In this document: piece by piece, positions 36,301-49,400 of the stretch | Layout: the number at the start of each line of letters is the position of its first letter | Numbering within the stretch: the first letter of the stretch is position 1 | NCBI GenBank assembly: GCA_021442155.1 | Contig: CM038214.1 | Coordinates: 57,010,514 to 57,074,513 of the forward strand | Length of the DNA: 64,000 nt | Reading direction: 5' to 3' | Source of the DNA: Cymbidium sinense | Taxonomy: Eukaryota; Streptophyta; Magnoliopsida; Asparagales; Orchidaceae | Translations under genes and position numbers: made by a program | Notes under the pieces: generated by a model | Seen by the model: the letters and a program-made list of their open reading frames with translations, nothing else | Databases searched by the model: none | What the model was told of the DNA's origin: nothing

Positions 36301-37537
36301 TAAAATAAACAAGTATTGTCCCTTATTGATATTGAACTCATCAAAAAGTACTCTTTTATAGGGGAGGTTGTCATTGCTAAGAAGGACGAGGAGTTAGATT
36401 GGAGGTAACTATTCATGGATTACCTAAATAAAGACAAACTATCTCAAGAGAAGTCTCAAGCCTATCAAATGAAGCAGAGAGCACTTTCCTACAGTCTTGT
36501 GGATGGTGTCTTGTACCGATAGCCTTTTGATCATATGTGGTTATGTTGTTTAAACATGCATGTAGCTCGTTAGATCATGACCAAGGCACATACAAGATTA
36601 TGTGGAGCCAACCAATCAAGTTCGTAAATGAAAGACTTGGATACTACTATCCGTCGATGGTCAAAGATTGCATGGATACAGCTAGGCGATGCCACCAATG
36701 TTAAATGCACGGTGCCTTCGTTCATGGGTCATCGGTTCATCTTAGCTACTACTGACTACTTTTTTAAATGGTCGATGGAAATTCTGCTCAGAGAGGTCAC
36801 AACTCAACATGTGCTCCAATTTTTTAGGAATTATATCATATATAGGTTCGAAGTGCCTCGACAAATTATATCTAATAATGGTACTACATTCAAGAGCACA
36901 GAGATCAACAACTTTTCCCAAAGACACAATATAGATTGGAGATATTCTACCATCAACTACTCCAGGAAAAATGGATTAGCAGAAGCCTTCAACAAAACTC
37001 TCATACAAATACTAAAGAAGGCACTCAACAATAACAAACAATAGTGGCATGAGCAATTAGTTGAAGCCTTGTCGGCCTACCACACCACATATAGAACTAC
37101 AACTCAGTCCACTCCTTTCTCCTTAGTGTATGGGTCCAAAGTCGTTCTACCATTACAAGTCTAACTCCCATCACTAAGGATAGTTGTGGGTAGCAAGATC
37201 ACAACAGAATGCCAAGTTGCAGTTAGAAGTGCTGTAACATTTGGAGGAGAGATGTCTATGGCATGCCAAAATCTCGAATTATACAAAACTAAAATGATTC
37301 AAGCTCACAATAAGTTGGTCCATCCTAGAGCTTTTCAAGTAGGAGAGCTTATTTTAGTTCTAAGGAGACCGATTGTTGCCCATCGTAAGATGGGAGACAA
37401 GTTTGAACCCACTTAGGAAAGCCCTTTTTCCATAGAGAAGGCCTACCAAGGAGGATCTTATCAGCTTATTAATCATAAGGGAGAGCGGCCAAAGCTTCCA
37501 ACCAACAAGCTCTACTTAAAGAAATATTATAAATCAT
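36301..37537 (+). pseudogene. Gypsy element 1 integrase, two catalytic Asp lost
   Basis: The frame at 36628-37044 shows GHRFILATTDYFFKWSMEIL, FRNYIIYRFEVPRQIISNNG and SRKNGLAEAFNKTLIQILKK. The catalytic Glu (NGLAEAFNK) is kept, but the second Asp is now Asn (ISNNG, normally SDNG), and the stretch with the first Asp (WGTDIVG in element 2) has been deleted. The C-terminal region at 37186-37416 keeps NLELYKTKMIQAHNKLVHPR and FQVGELILVLRRPIV, and the protein ends with LPTNKLYLKKYY at about 37535. Arm B begins about 55 bp later. Confidence 0.92.
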
Positions 37538-37590
37538 GTTTAAAAATAATTAACATTAATGAAAATTCCATTTTTAATTCAATCTCTTTG

Positions 37591-40500
37591 TTGACCTCAC
37601 TTTTGGAGTGAGCTCTCAACTTCCTTATCATAGATCTAGGACTCTTATGGACACTAAAAGCTCCTTATTTTTAAGACAGTTCTTGTGAGTAGGTGAACAC
37701 TTAAGCTAACCCTAGAGACTTAGAAGAGTTAACCATGGAGATAGGTTGTGCCTTAGGGATTTAGGAATACATGCCTACCCTATGGCATTGAACCAAATCG
37801 TTGCTTCCTTCTTCAAACCAAACCTCAAATTCAAATCCAAATTCTAAATCAATTCCAAACTCCAAATGATTGAAACCCATGATCAAATTCAAATTCCAAA
37901 ATCCCTTCCTAAGCCCTTTGATTTTATCTTACGGACTTAGCCTTAACCAAATTCAAATCAACCCCAATCCAATTGATTTTCTTAATTATCAAATTCAATC
38001 TCAAATCAAATTTCAAATCATAAATTAATTCCAAAACTCCAAATGATTGAAACCCAAATCAAATCAAATTCCTAATTTTTCCCTTTTAGCCAATTTTTTT
38101 AACTTGGCTAAATGATACCCATACCAATTCAAAATCCATGGATTTCTTCATGATTCAATCAATCCTATAATCCCTAGCCCAAATATAAACATAAATCATC
38201 AAAAATCCAAGCTAACCTAAATGAAACCCAAGTTAGCCCTTTTGACTTGAAATTATCATATGAACCAAAACCTATTTGGCTCCAAACCACTTACACTTTG
38301 ATTTATATTTCAATCGTAGGCTCATGTATGAGTTCAACTAAACTTGAATCAAGCCAAGATCAAGCCAATTAAACAATTTAGGCTCACTTGACCCAAAGTG
38401 GCCTCAAGGACCTTTTTTGAGCCATGTTTTAATTCAACCCAAATTTGATTGAACTAAGCCCATCCAAATCTCACAACATGATCAATAATCATCCTAGGTT
38501 AATCAATTATCTTAAATTAGATCAAATCAAGTCAAACCTAGCTTTTGAAGAAGTTAACACTCAGCCCAAATGAAACCCAAACTAGCCAAAATACACCATA
38601 TGCCAAATTGATTAAAACAATTGATTCAAACCCACTCATAATCAATGATTGAACATGACCAAACCTTCACTTGAGCCAAACCAAGCCTAATTAGTCATTT
38701 GACCCAAGTTGACCAAAATTAGTCTAGAAAGCTAAAATGGGTCAAATCATGATTTGATTCAAATTGATTGCAACTAATAGCTCAAGTCCATTCCAAATCA
38801 CTTATTGAACTTAACCAAAGCCATAATTGAGCCTAAGTTGACCAATTGGTCAACTTGACTTAACCTAGCCCAAATTGACCTAAAGGGTCAAATTAGCCAA
38901 AATCTAAATTAATTCTAAATTAAACCAAACCAAAGCCTACAATCATTTTCATTTAGCCAATTAAACTTGACTCAACACCTAACCTAACCCAATTTGGTCA
39001 AATTGGTTAAATTGGTCAACTTGACCCATTTGACCTATATGAATCCAAATGAGCCATAACCAAATCCAAAGTAAATTAAATCAAACCAATGACACCAATA
39101 CACTCTAATTGGTCATGTAAACTTGACCCAACCTTTGGTTTTATCCAATTTGACCAATTGGTCAACTTGATCCAACCTAACCCAATTTGACCTAAATAGG
39201 TCAAATCAAGCCAAATCAAACTAAAAAATCTCTAAACCACTTGAAATTTGGGCTAACCCACTTTTGACTAATCCCAAATCTGCCCAAACTAAAATAATAG
39301 CCAAATGACCATTTTTCCCTTCGATTTAGAGCATCCCATGAGATAAGACATATACTTCTTGAGTCATTCTCTTCCCATTGCCCCTTGGCACCGAACCATT
39401 GGTCCACATAGGCACCTTGAACCATGGCTGACTTGACCCAAAAGTGGTTGGGTCAGCCATAATCCATAGGGAGGTGAAATCACATCCCCATTCCCATTGG
39501 AACACTTAGAAATCCATAGGACTCCTACTATTCCCTTGCCAGCCACTCTCACACCCTCCTCCACTCAAAGGAAGCCAACTAACATGATTTTCTGCCCAAA
39601 CTGAGCTCCCCATGGTGACCCCTTGATCAAAAATTATAAATCAGCCATGGCCATCCAATCCAAGGGATTAGGGAGTATACCCCCCTCATTCTCACTCAAA
39701 CTCACACACTCACACTCGATTCAACCCTGACAGCCAAGGAGAGGAATCCTAGAGCCATTTTTAAGGTTTCCCAAGCTCCCCAAAATCCCCATTCTTGGTT
39801 TTATGTAAAATTGAAATAATAGGGGAGCCTCAATCTGATTCCTATTTGCTCAAATCTCCACCAAAGTACAATTAACTTTTCACACACCTTCCTTGGATCC
39901 AATCGACCAAGAATGAATCATTTCCCAAGAATCCCGATGGCCAAAGGGTAGAGTTTGACCAACCCCAAGCACCTACGCCTAGTGGATTGGACTTTCGAGC
40001 AAACTACACCAAATCAAAGCTTGAGCAGCTCAATAGAGCTTCATTTCTACCAAACAAAGCTTCCTCAATCATTGGAATAGCCGGTCATAAGCTCTAGTGA
40101 GGTATGCTATTAAAATCGATCCTTGAATAAAAATAGCTTGGTCTTTTGTAAAAGAAATTTTCATATCATGTGATTTCCACTATTGGATTTGATTGTTGTG
40201 CTTCCTCAAAGGTGTGAGATCATTTTCATCTTCGTCCGAGCTCAGGTGGGCTCAGATCGAGCGCCATTAATGGATTGCCATTTCATCGCATAGGAGGAGA
40301 TAGATCATGGGTTGTCCATCCCACATGATTGGAATGGACGGTCCTGATCTAATCATGCTTAGAGCCCCTGATTAATCCCTCAAAACCGTGAGTTTGATCA
40401 TGTCTGTCCGATCTTATATCAGATGGTCCACAGAGTTACCGTGTGCACTACCATTCGAGTTAGCACTCAAATGTGACAACTTAAATAGAATTCTATCGCA

Positions 40501-43500
40501 ACACATGGAAAGTGTGCCACGTCAGCTGCCACATTGCCTGACGGAATTAAGACTTTAATTAGGGCTAATTAATTATTTTTTTATTTTAAAACTTCTTAAA
40601 TTCATAACTAATTGTAGAAAAATCCAAAAAATATAAACTTAGGCTCATTTTAAAGATATTTTAGAGTAGAATCTAGAAAAATTATTACAAATTGATTTTG
40701 AATAGTAGATTTCGATTAATTAAAGTTTAATTAAAAATTTTGATTAGTCTAATTACTCCCCAATTAAAATTCTAATTAATCTTTAACTTTCTATGCATGT
40801 TCAGGGGGATGACCTCTGCCTTCCCTATTTTTTTGAGATTTTATTGGTTGCTTAATTATGGAAACCAATGTATTAAGCCTTAATCACTTTTTTAATGTAA
40901 TTAATGATAATTTAGTAAATGAATAGTAAATTAATCAATCAATTAAGCTTATAAACCTCTATTAATGGTGATGAAGTCTAGGGAAATGGATTGGGACTCC
41001 CTCTTCCAATCTTTTCTTTAAGTCTTGCCTAATCCCTCTTAAATAAATAATTAATCAACACCCCTTAATTAATCAATTAATAAGATTAATCAAAATCAAA
41101 ATTATATCTGAACCTTAGTTAATTAATTAATAGGATTTAGGGGTTGAGACTTAGGCTCCCTTCTTTGTCTCTTTCTCTAAGCCCATCTCATTTTGATTAG
41201 TTAAGATTAATTAAGGTTTAATTAGTTAATTAATGAACTTAATTAATTCAATTGAATCTTTTTCTCTATTTTTATTCTTGGGTAGCTCTTTGGGTGTTCA
41301 ATAACCCAAAAAGGGAGATAATGAAATTATGATTAGCTCACATGTGTGAGAAAATCATAAAAGTTGTTAAGTGAGATCCCTTAAGCTTAATTAATTATTA
41401 ATCATGAGCCAATTGCATTAGTCCCCTTTCATTTCTTAGGACCATTACAAATTTACTTTCATGTGATTGCATATCAAATTGGCTTATTATTGATTAGTTA
41501 ATTAACTTAAGGTGATGTAGGTAAGGGTCAATTAATCCACTGAATTCATACCCTAACCCAATTAAGCCATAAAAATCAACCTAATTACTTCTTCCTTGAA
41601 CCAAAATTAACTCACACAAGGGGAATGGGATTAGGACCAGCAAACCTATTTCACTTTCCTTAAGTCAAATCAAACATAAAGAAGAAATCTCATTAAAGAA
41701 TTTTAGTTTAGTTTAAGTGGCTTTATTTGGTATGCTTGTCCTTTGGAATTAATTGGAATGAATGAGATTATGAGCTTATGTTCCTTTACTTCTATCCAAT
41801 TTTGTTAAATGTTGCTTGCCAAATGTAATCATGCATTCATTTATTTTAAAATTAACTAAATGAATTAGTTTCTTTTATGTCTAATTGCATGTGCCAATTT
41901 AAATAAAATAAGTGTGGCTATTATCACTATTAAATCAAATGTTATTTTCAAAAAAAATTTATTAAATTAATTATAATGAATGGAGTGATGTTAATTACAA
42001 ATAACTATAAGCTTGCATGTGTTGATAATATAAAATGTGCAATATGAAGCTCTCTTTCCTTACTTTATATGGATTCACATAGGAATTACAAATGTATAGT
42101 TCATTTGAAAAGAACACAACATTTGTCTAAATCTTTTCTTATGCATTTCCATGTTAAGACTTAGGAAGAATTTCATATCACATATGTAAATCATATAATC
42201 AAATCAAATATGACTTCTTGCATGACTTCTTCTTCTTCTTGTGGTTGTTTTTATACATTCATCTGTATCTGAGCAAAGTGGTAAATTAGTCTGGACACCC
42301 CGGGGCTGCGAGGCTTTAAGTAGCCCTAAATAGGTATTGTACCTTACACACCTAGTGCAAAAAACATTAGCGTCATACTCATTTAAAACTCTTATACATG
42401 TGTATGTTTGATATGGCCGATGAATATAAATCATAAGTCAAATAAATCAAACATAACTTCTGCATGGTTTTTCTTATCCTTATAGTTGCTTATATATCTA
42501 CATGTATCTAAGAAAGTGGTATATTAATCTTGATACCCCAGGGCTATGAGGCTTTAAATAGCCCTAAGTAAGTCTTGTACCTTATGCCCTTGGTGTAGAA
42601 AACAATGGCGACATACTCACTTAAAACTTTTATACATGTGAATGTGTATCTAGCTAATGGATGAAAAATCCCTCTTTTATATTAAAAAGGCATGCATTCA
42701 TAATTCAATCGAATGAAACATTTAAATTCCAAACATACTTCTTTACATTTATCATTCAAGTGTGCTAGAAATATAAATTGCATGTATATATGTTCTTAGG
42801 ATTTACTCATATGCATGATATACATGATGGAAAGAAATGAATGAACATGTGCTATGCAATAGTAATCCATTCTCATTATTCTTAAGATGTCTTTCTTATT
42901 GAATAAAATAATTTAGAGTGAACCTAAACATAGGATTAATTGAAACACATAATAAGCCATTCATTAAAGGAAATTTATTAATTAACTTGCTTTAGAAGTG
43001 ACTTAAGGTAGGGCTGAAAGAGAGATTCCCTCTCTTTCTTCTCTTTATAACACTTTGTTACTAAGTGTAGGCCATATGAAACAAAAAAACACTAAGTAAA
43101 ATCTTCAAATCAATTAAATCACTTAAAGAGAAATCAACCCTTTATAAATTAAATCCTTCACACTTAGAAAAATTACAACTCTAAACCCTAGTTAGGACAT
43201 AACACACAAGCTTTAATTCACACACATTAGACTAAGTCAACATTTTTAGCTTTATGTTAGGGTGGTCTATGGTTTGATGTATGTTTATTTTATGATGTAT
43301 TATTTTAGACTAGATGTTAGGGTGTATGTGCGTAGTCTGGATGTTACGCCGATATTAGCCTAATCATATTTTCTATAGGGGGTTATACTAAAGGGGCCAT
43401 CATAATAAAAATTAAAATACTTTTGCTATGCAGATTTCTTAGCCCCTAAGTATAACTCAAGTTAGGGCAGGTGGGCTTGGTTACCCATGTGTGGGGTGCT

Positions 43501-45330
43501 AAGCTCAATTTTTTCATATAATAGCTTAGGTTGTATGGTGTGTTTAGCAAACATTTATTTCACAGGTGTAGCTAGATTTATTTTCTTAGTTTTAACATAA
43601 TTTTACATTAGGATTAGGATGAGTTTTATGGGGGATTAGGATGAGCATTGGTTATGGGACTAAGTCTTATGTACCATGTGATGCCTTTGGAGTAAGCATA
43701 TCTGAATCAAGCCAAAAGGAAGAAAGGAATGAAGCAAATCAAATAAAGAAGGAAGAATGAAGAATGAAGACCCCCATAACATTCATTACTCTTAATTGTA
43801 ATCATTTTCTTATAATTCGGGTTGTATAAGGGTAGAACTTGGCTACCCACATTTTTTTTTGGGCTGTATGGTGGTACCTGACCACATCATCCTTTTATTA
43901 TTTTACAATAGTTTTATAAAATTATTTGATGATTTGTTTAGCTTTTGCATTAGGAAAAGCATGTCTTTTCATACTTTATTTATGATTGGTGATTATTGTA
44001 TGGCCAAGATACGATTAGGCTCTTTGGATAAAAACTAATCCCATTAATAACTCATAACTAAACTTTTAAAATAACTCACAACCTCATACAAAAACTTAGG
44101 TATTAAATCAAGATAATAAAATATTTAGCAACCACTTACCTGGATGTTATTTGTTTAATATCATGCATAACCATCTTGTTTCACTCTTGTTAAGAGAGGG
44201 CTTCAATCTTTGCTAGATAGAATGGGCTTAACCTTTAAGATCCTATGATGGAAAAACACCTCTTTCTATTTTGATTTGGCACATAACCAATTTCTCATGC
44301 ATTTATGCATGCAAATTCCCATAACCTCTGTCAAAATAAAGAGTCCTAAACTAAATAAAATTTGATAAAATTTTGCATTAGATTTAAGTCATTATTCATA
44401 CGCTTCATGCTATAGTCTCTTAGGGAGTGGGTTTAAGGACTTAGTCTCTTTTCTAAATAATAATAGCCTAGACATCTTACAAAATCAAAAGACTTTCCTA
44501 CATAGTTTTAAACCATAGGAGGAGTTAGCTGGCTGTCACTCTAGGCGGTTATAAGTACAACAGTCGGGTGGTTTACTCTCTCTTGTGCAGGTAAACCATA
44601 TACCCATTTTTGCATTAGATTTAGATCATGATTTGGCCCTCACCAAAGCTCCCTAGATTTAGGATTTGAGGTTGTTGTTGTCCTTTGTGGGTTACAAGCA
44701 TAAATTATCACCTCTTAGGCATTTCCATAATATTTTATTGTGGAATTATAAGCACTAGATTTCTAATAAAATTTTAACTCAAATAAATAAATCTCCTCAA
44801 TTTTAAATATATAAATCCCAACCATAGGATATATTAGAGTGCTCACTAGACTTCTTAGTATCATGAGCACTTCCTACACATCTCCTTTGGCATCGATAAT
44901 AACTCTCTTATTTTGATCCATCCCACTTGATTTTCTAAAATACAACCAATCCTTTGATAGTCCTATCTTTGAATTCTTTGGAGGCAATAATCACCTACTT
45001 TAATTGAGAGTAATCTTAAGGGATTCATTTTCTTTAAGATGTAATTAACTATGAAAGCTTGCCTCCATTGGGAATTTAATGAACCTGGTTTAAATAAACC
45101 CTACATTACTTTTCCATGTAAAGTAGGGGAAAATCTCTGGTATATTCTAAGACTCATCATGCCTTAGGGGTCCCTATTAAGTGAGTAGGTCCATCGTAGC
45201 ATAGTGACTTCTATCTCTCGAGATAGTACACTATTCCTTGATGTCGTACCAGATCACCTCAATAAGTACATCCTCAGATCTGCGTGGTTTCCCCTCGCAT
45301 ATACACACATGAATGAAATTTAAAAATAAA
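37591..45330 (-). repeat. Arm B of the palindrome (inverted copy of arms A and C)
   Basis: Begins 55 bp after the integrase C-terminus of element 1. Running rightward it holds a 150-bp terminal block, a TTGACC-rich tract (38340-39230), a block matching the arm A gene-poor G/C-richer part (39400-40500, including GAGGTGAAATCAC), a CpG-containing block near 40500-40550, an A/T-rich stretch, two copies of a conserved ~100-bp block (42255-42390 and 42500-42640), and the inner part up to 45330. No conserved protein was found; ORFs such as 39216-39425 and 42204-42434 have no family match. Confidence 0.7.
38340..39230. repeat. TTGACC/GGTCAA-rich tract in arm B
   Basis: Dense TTGACC, GGTCAA and CCAAATTGA motifs. 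The exact 16-bp palindrome TTGACCAATTGGTCAA occurs at 38838-38853 and again at 39150-39165. Confidence 0.8.
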
Positions 45331-46490
45331 CACCATAGATTTTTCTAATGACTCTACTGGGGATGGTTCCTCTTTCCATCTATAGTAGATGATTATTGTC
45401 TCTAAGCATCAATAGTGGACTTACATTTTGTGTCAGTCCAAGACTATCTTTCCTTCCATTGGCACTTAGCTTATTTCATTCTTAAGAAAAGTTAGCCAAC
45501 ATCCTTTAGGTTTTAGGACCTCACTCCGTGTAGGTCTTGAAACCCCTACTGGGTTCCCAGATAGTTGAAAAAAAAATATCAATGAAGGGAGAGATAATTA
45601 AAATTTAGAACCTCCTTACCACTAGCTTAGTGGGGAAAAGTTCATCATAAAATTGAAGAAAATAAATTCTTTCATAAAATGACATTTTTCAAAAGTACTT
45701 TTTGAAATAGCCACTTCATTCAACATACTCAAATTTGTTGAATGAAGATTTTGTTTTCAAATCATAACATAAAATTGAAACTCCACTCAACATATTTCAC
45801 ATATGCTAGAGTGGAAGTTTCTCGCTTTTTTAGAATCATGAAATCACATACACGACATCAAAACCTATCATTGAAATCTATTTAACATACTTAAGATTTG
45901 TTAAATATATTTCCCCACTATTTTGGAATCTTATTTGACATACCACATTGATCAAACAAAGAATTCCCCTCTCCTTCCAAAAAAGAAAGAGAGCACATCA
46001 AATACACTTGATTCCCACTTAACATGTCAAAGTTGCTAAGTGAGAATCTCATTTTCATGTGCATTTGATTCTCACTTAAACATATTAATGTTGTTAAGTG
46101 AGAATCTCAATTCCATGTGCATTTGATTCCCACTTAACATGTCAAAGTTGTTAAGTAAGAATCTTATTTGCATATGTATTTGATTCCCACTTAACATGTC
46201 AAAGTTGCTGAGAGAGAATCTCATTTTTGTGTGCATTTGATTCCCACTTAAACATATTAAAGTTGTTAAGTGAGAATATTTTTTTCATATGCATTTGATT
46301 CCCACTTAAACATATCAAAGTTGTTAAGTGAGAATCTTATCTTCATATGCATTTGATTCTCACTGAACATGTCAAGGTTCTTAAGTGAGAATCTTATTTT
46401 TCATGTTGTGGTGAAATTTTTCATATAAGATTTCTAAAGAATAAGATATATACTTCCATCACTTAATAAGAGGGATGGAAATATTCTTTA
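45331..46490. repeat. Non-palindromic spacer at the centre of the palindrome
   Basis: This interval has no inverted partner. Its right part is filled by a tandem array of hairpin units; the left part (45331-45690) is unremarkable A/T-rich DNA with no gene. Confidence 0.65.
45700..46425 (+). repeat. Tandem array of ~58-bp hairpin units in the palindrome spacer
   Basis: At least seven regular units between about 46006 and 46400 begin near ATTTGATTCCCACTTAACA and contain an inverted repeat CACTTAACA...TGTTAAGTG. The unit at 46067-46106 has a perfect 13-bp stem (46067-46079 with 46094-46106). More diverged units lie upstream, for example a perfect 12-bp stem at 45714-45725 with 45736-45747 using different bases. 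The same type of array, in the same orientation, follows arm C at 53816. Confidence 0.85.
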
Positions 46491-49400
46491 CTTTTATGTA
46501 ATTTGACACCATGTAGATCTATAGATGTTCTTATTAGGGTGATACCATTGAGGAGAGGTGTACTATCTCAAAGATAAACCAACCTCACAACAATTCCTTT
46601 GTAATAATCTTGAATGAGATCTAAATACTTTATTAAGGTTAATGATTTGTCTCAAAGATTGGTAGGATTATCATATTAGTTTATTTTGGAAGATCAAATA
46701 GGATTGATCAAAGAGAGGGAGTTATTATCAAAGCTAAAAGAAGATAAGTGGAGATGCCCACGATGCTAGGAAACCTAGCGAGCATCTCAAACTATCCTAC
46801 GGTTGGGCTTTACATTTTTGAAATTGATTTATTTGTTTGAGTTGAATTTTTCATTAGAAATTTAGGCCTTATGATTCCATAACACAAGATTATGGAAATA
46901 CCTAAGAGGTGAGGATTTATGCTTATCACCCACAAAGAGGAGAAACAATCTCAGAACCTAAATCTAGGGAGCTTTGGCAAGGGCCAAAAGCACAACCTAA
47001 ATCTAAGGAAAAAATGGGTATTTGGTTTGCCTCCATAAGAGAGGACAAACCACCCATTTGAACATACAAGCTTGGGGTGCCACCAACTCCTATGGTTTTA
47101 AATTCATGTAGGCAAGTCATATGCTTTATGCAAGATAGATAGGCTGTTATTTATTTAGAAAGAGACTAGGTCCTTAAACTCATTCCCTAAAGAGACTAGA
47201 TCATGTAACGGTATGTTGCAACTAACCTAAATCTAATGCAATTCAGATTTTATTTTATTCTTATTTTTGTACAATCATTTTGACTCAGGCTAATAGGATT
47301 CATATGTCTAATGCATGAGAAATGAGATTATTAGCCAAAATTAACGAGAAGGGAGGAGGTGTATTTCCACCATGGCTCTCAAAGGTCAAGCCAAGTTTAT
47401 CTGGCAAAGTTAAAAGCCCTCTAATCAAGAGTGAAAATAATATGCATTTGTGCATGATGTTATAAAAGAAGTACTCATCCAACTAAGGGGTTGCTAATTC
47501 TTTTTTATCTTGATTTTAGTGTAAGCTTTATGTGAGGTTATGAGTTCTTTATTTTTAGTTTTGAATTGTCAAATTTGGTAAAATATTTATTTTCCATAAG
47601 AGCCTAATCCACATCCAGACCATACATAAAGCAAGGATGAAACTAGGAAATGGATGCCACTTAATTCACAAGCTAAACAAATCATCAATTAATTTATAAA
47701 GCTAATCATAGAAGAATAAGAGGCTATTATGGTCGATTACCAAACAACCAAAACAAATTGGGTAGTAGTATACCTTTAAATAACATGAGATAAAAAAGGA
47801 ACTCATTTTATGGGGTTTTAAGCTTCATTTCTTTATTCCTCTTTTCTTCTTTCTTCTTCTTTTCTTCTTTCTTCTTGGTTCCTTATTTTGATGGTTGGAA
47901 GGTGGATGTTCTAAGTTTCACATGGTGCATAAGATGAAATCTTATGACCAATGCTCATCCTAATCCCCATAACAATCATTCTAAAATCTAATTGTAAAAT
48001 TACATGAAAAGAAAAATTCTAACACACAAAATAAAGATTAGCTAAACACACCACAAAATCCCAAGCATGTATATTGGACTTATCACCACACACATGAATG
48101 ACTAAGTCCACCTGGCCTATTGGATTATGCTAAGGGGTATAAGCATCTGCACAACAAAAACATTTATATTTTATTTATCACAGTGCGTCTTAAGCACAAT
48201 CCCCTATAGAAGATAATGGCTATTCTAAGATCTCCCTATCATTCATTCTACACACATACATTTTAACATCCAGACTAAAATATATATCATAAAATAAAAG
48301 TAAGAATCAAACCATGCACTGCCCTAACCTAAAGCTAGAAGTGATGACTTAGCCTAATGTGTGTGCTTTAGAAGTTTGTGTGGTATGCTTAGCTATGGCT
48401 TTAAGTTAGAATTTCCTAAGTATGAAGCATGTTAAACTTAAAGGAGGGTTTCATTCAAGTGGTTTAGTTGTTTTGAGTTGATTTTATTTTGTTTTGATTA
48501 GGTTAATCCAAGAATTAATTACTAAATTATGAAGAGAGGGAAAGAGAAGAGGACTTCTCTTTCCTTCCCTAACCTAAGTAATTTCTAAAGTGGATTCATA
48601 TTTTTAGTTTTGTTTAGTGAATGTTTTAATTAAGTGTTTTAATTAATCTTAAGTTTAGATGAACTCTAAACAAACCTATTCAAAAAGAAAGGCATTTTAA
48701 GATTAAGTAAAATGAACTAATTTCACAAAACATACATCACTTCATCTCTTTCCCAACATGTATAACATGCATATGAATGAGTCCTAAACAAATCTATACA
48801 TACAAATGGGAATGTTTAGCACACTTTATAATGCATGCTAAGTAATTTATTTAAGAAAATTTGGACGTTTATGATGCATGATTTTCATTAAGTAGCAAAG
48901 GGGTTTCTTATCCAACTTTCACATGCACATATGAATGTATGAAAGGCATAAGTAAGTATGATGCCATTGTTAACTAGGGGTGTAAGGTACTAGACCTACT
49001 TAGGGCTACTTAAAGTCTCGCAACCAAAGGGTTGTCCAAACTAATATACCACTTTCCTTAAATATAAGCATGTGTACAAAAGAAATGAATGGAAAAGAAA
49101 GAATGCAAAAGTTTATGTTGGTTGATTTATTTTTTTTAGGCAATCTATATATACAAGTATATGTATCCTTCTTAAGTAATAGCATAGGAATGAATAGGAT
49201 ATGTAATTAGGAAAGTTTTAGGTTCTTTTCAAATTAACAATACACTTTGCTAAATCCTATTCAAAACTATACTAAAAGAGAGAAGAAGGAAACCTACACT
49301 AAGCACATCCTTATATTTTGCTTACATGCAAACTTATAAGTAAGATATAAGTAATACACTTTCAGGTTTGATAATTGATTCATATATTTTGAAAATAATT

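Larger units (their letters stand above)
33145..37537 (+). mobile_element. Ty3/gypsy Tat-lineage element 1, internal region without gag
   Basis: On the plus strand the order is protease remnant, reverse transcriptase, RNase H, a second archaeal-type RNase H, and integrase ending in YLKKYY. The second RNase H followed by integrase is the diagnostic order of the Tat (Ogre/Retand-type) lineage. Gag and the N-terminal protease are missing: arm A joins directly to the distal part of protease. Many stops and frameshifts exist. Compared with element 2 (same order, similar sequence) the RT and integrase active sites are also lost. It is bounded by arm A on the left and arm B on the right. Confidence 0.9.

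Noticed and set aside
37591..45330. Arm B as an ordinary 3' LTR directly repeated with arm A
   Set aside because: Landmark order and terminal blocks match only after reverse complementing arm B, so it is not a direct repeat.
45990..46425. CRISPR-like array of regularly spaced repeats
   Set aside because: The context is a plant nuclear genome, the units are contiguous with no unique spacers, there are no cas genes, and the repeats diverge along their whole length.
47821..47880. TTC/TCTT-rich microsatellite as a regulatory polypyrimidine tract
   Set aside because: It is a simple repeat mirrored by a diverged A/G-rich stretch near 43700-43760 in arm B; nothing else supports a specific role.
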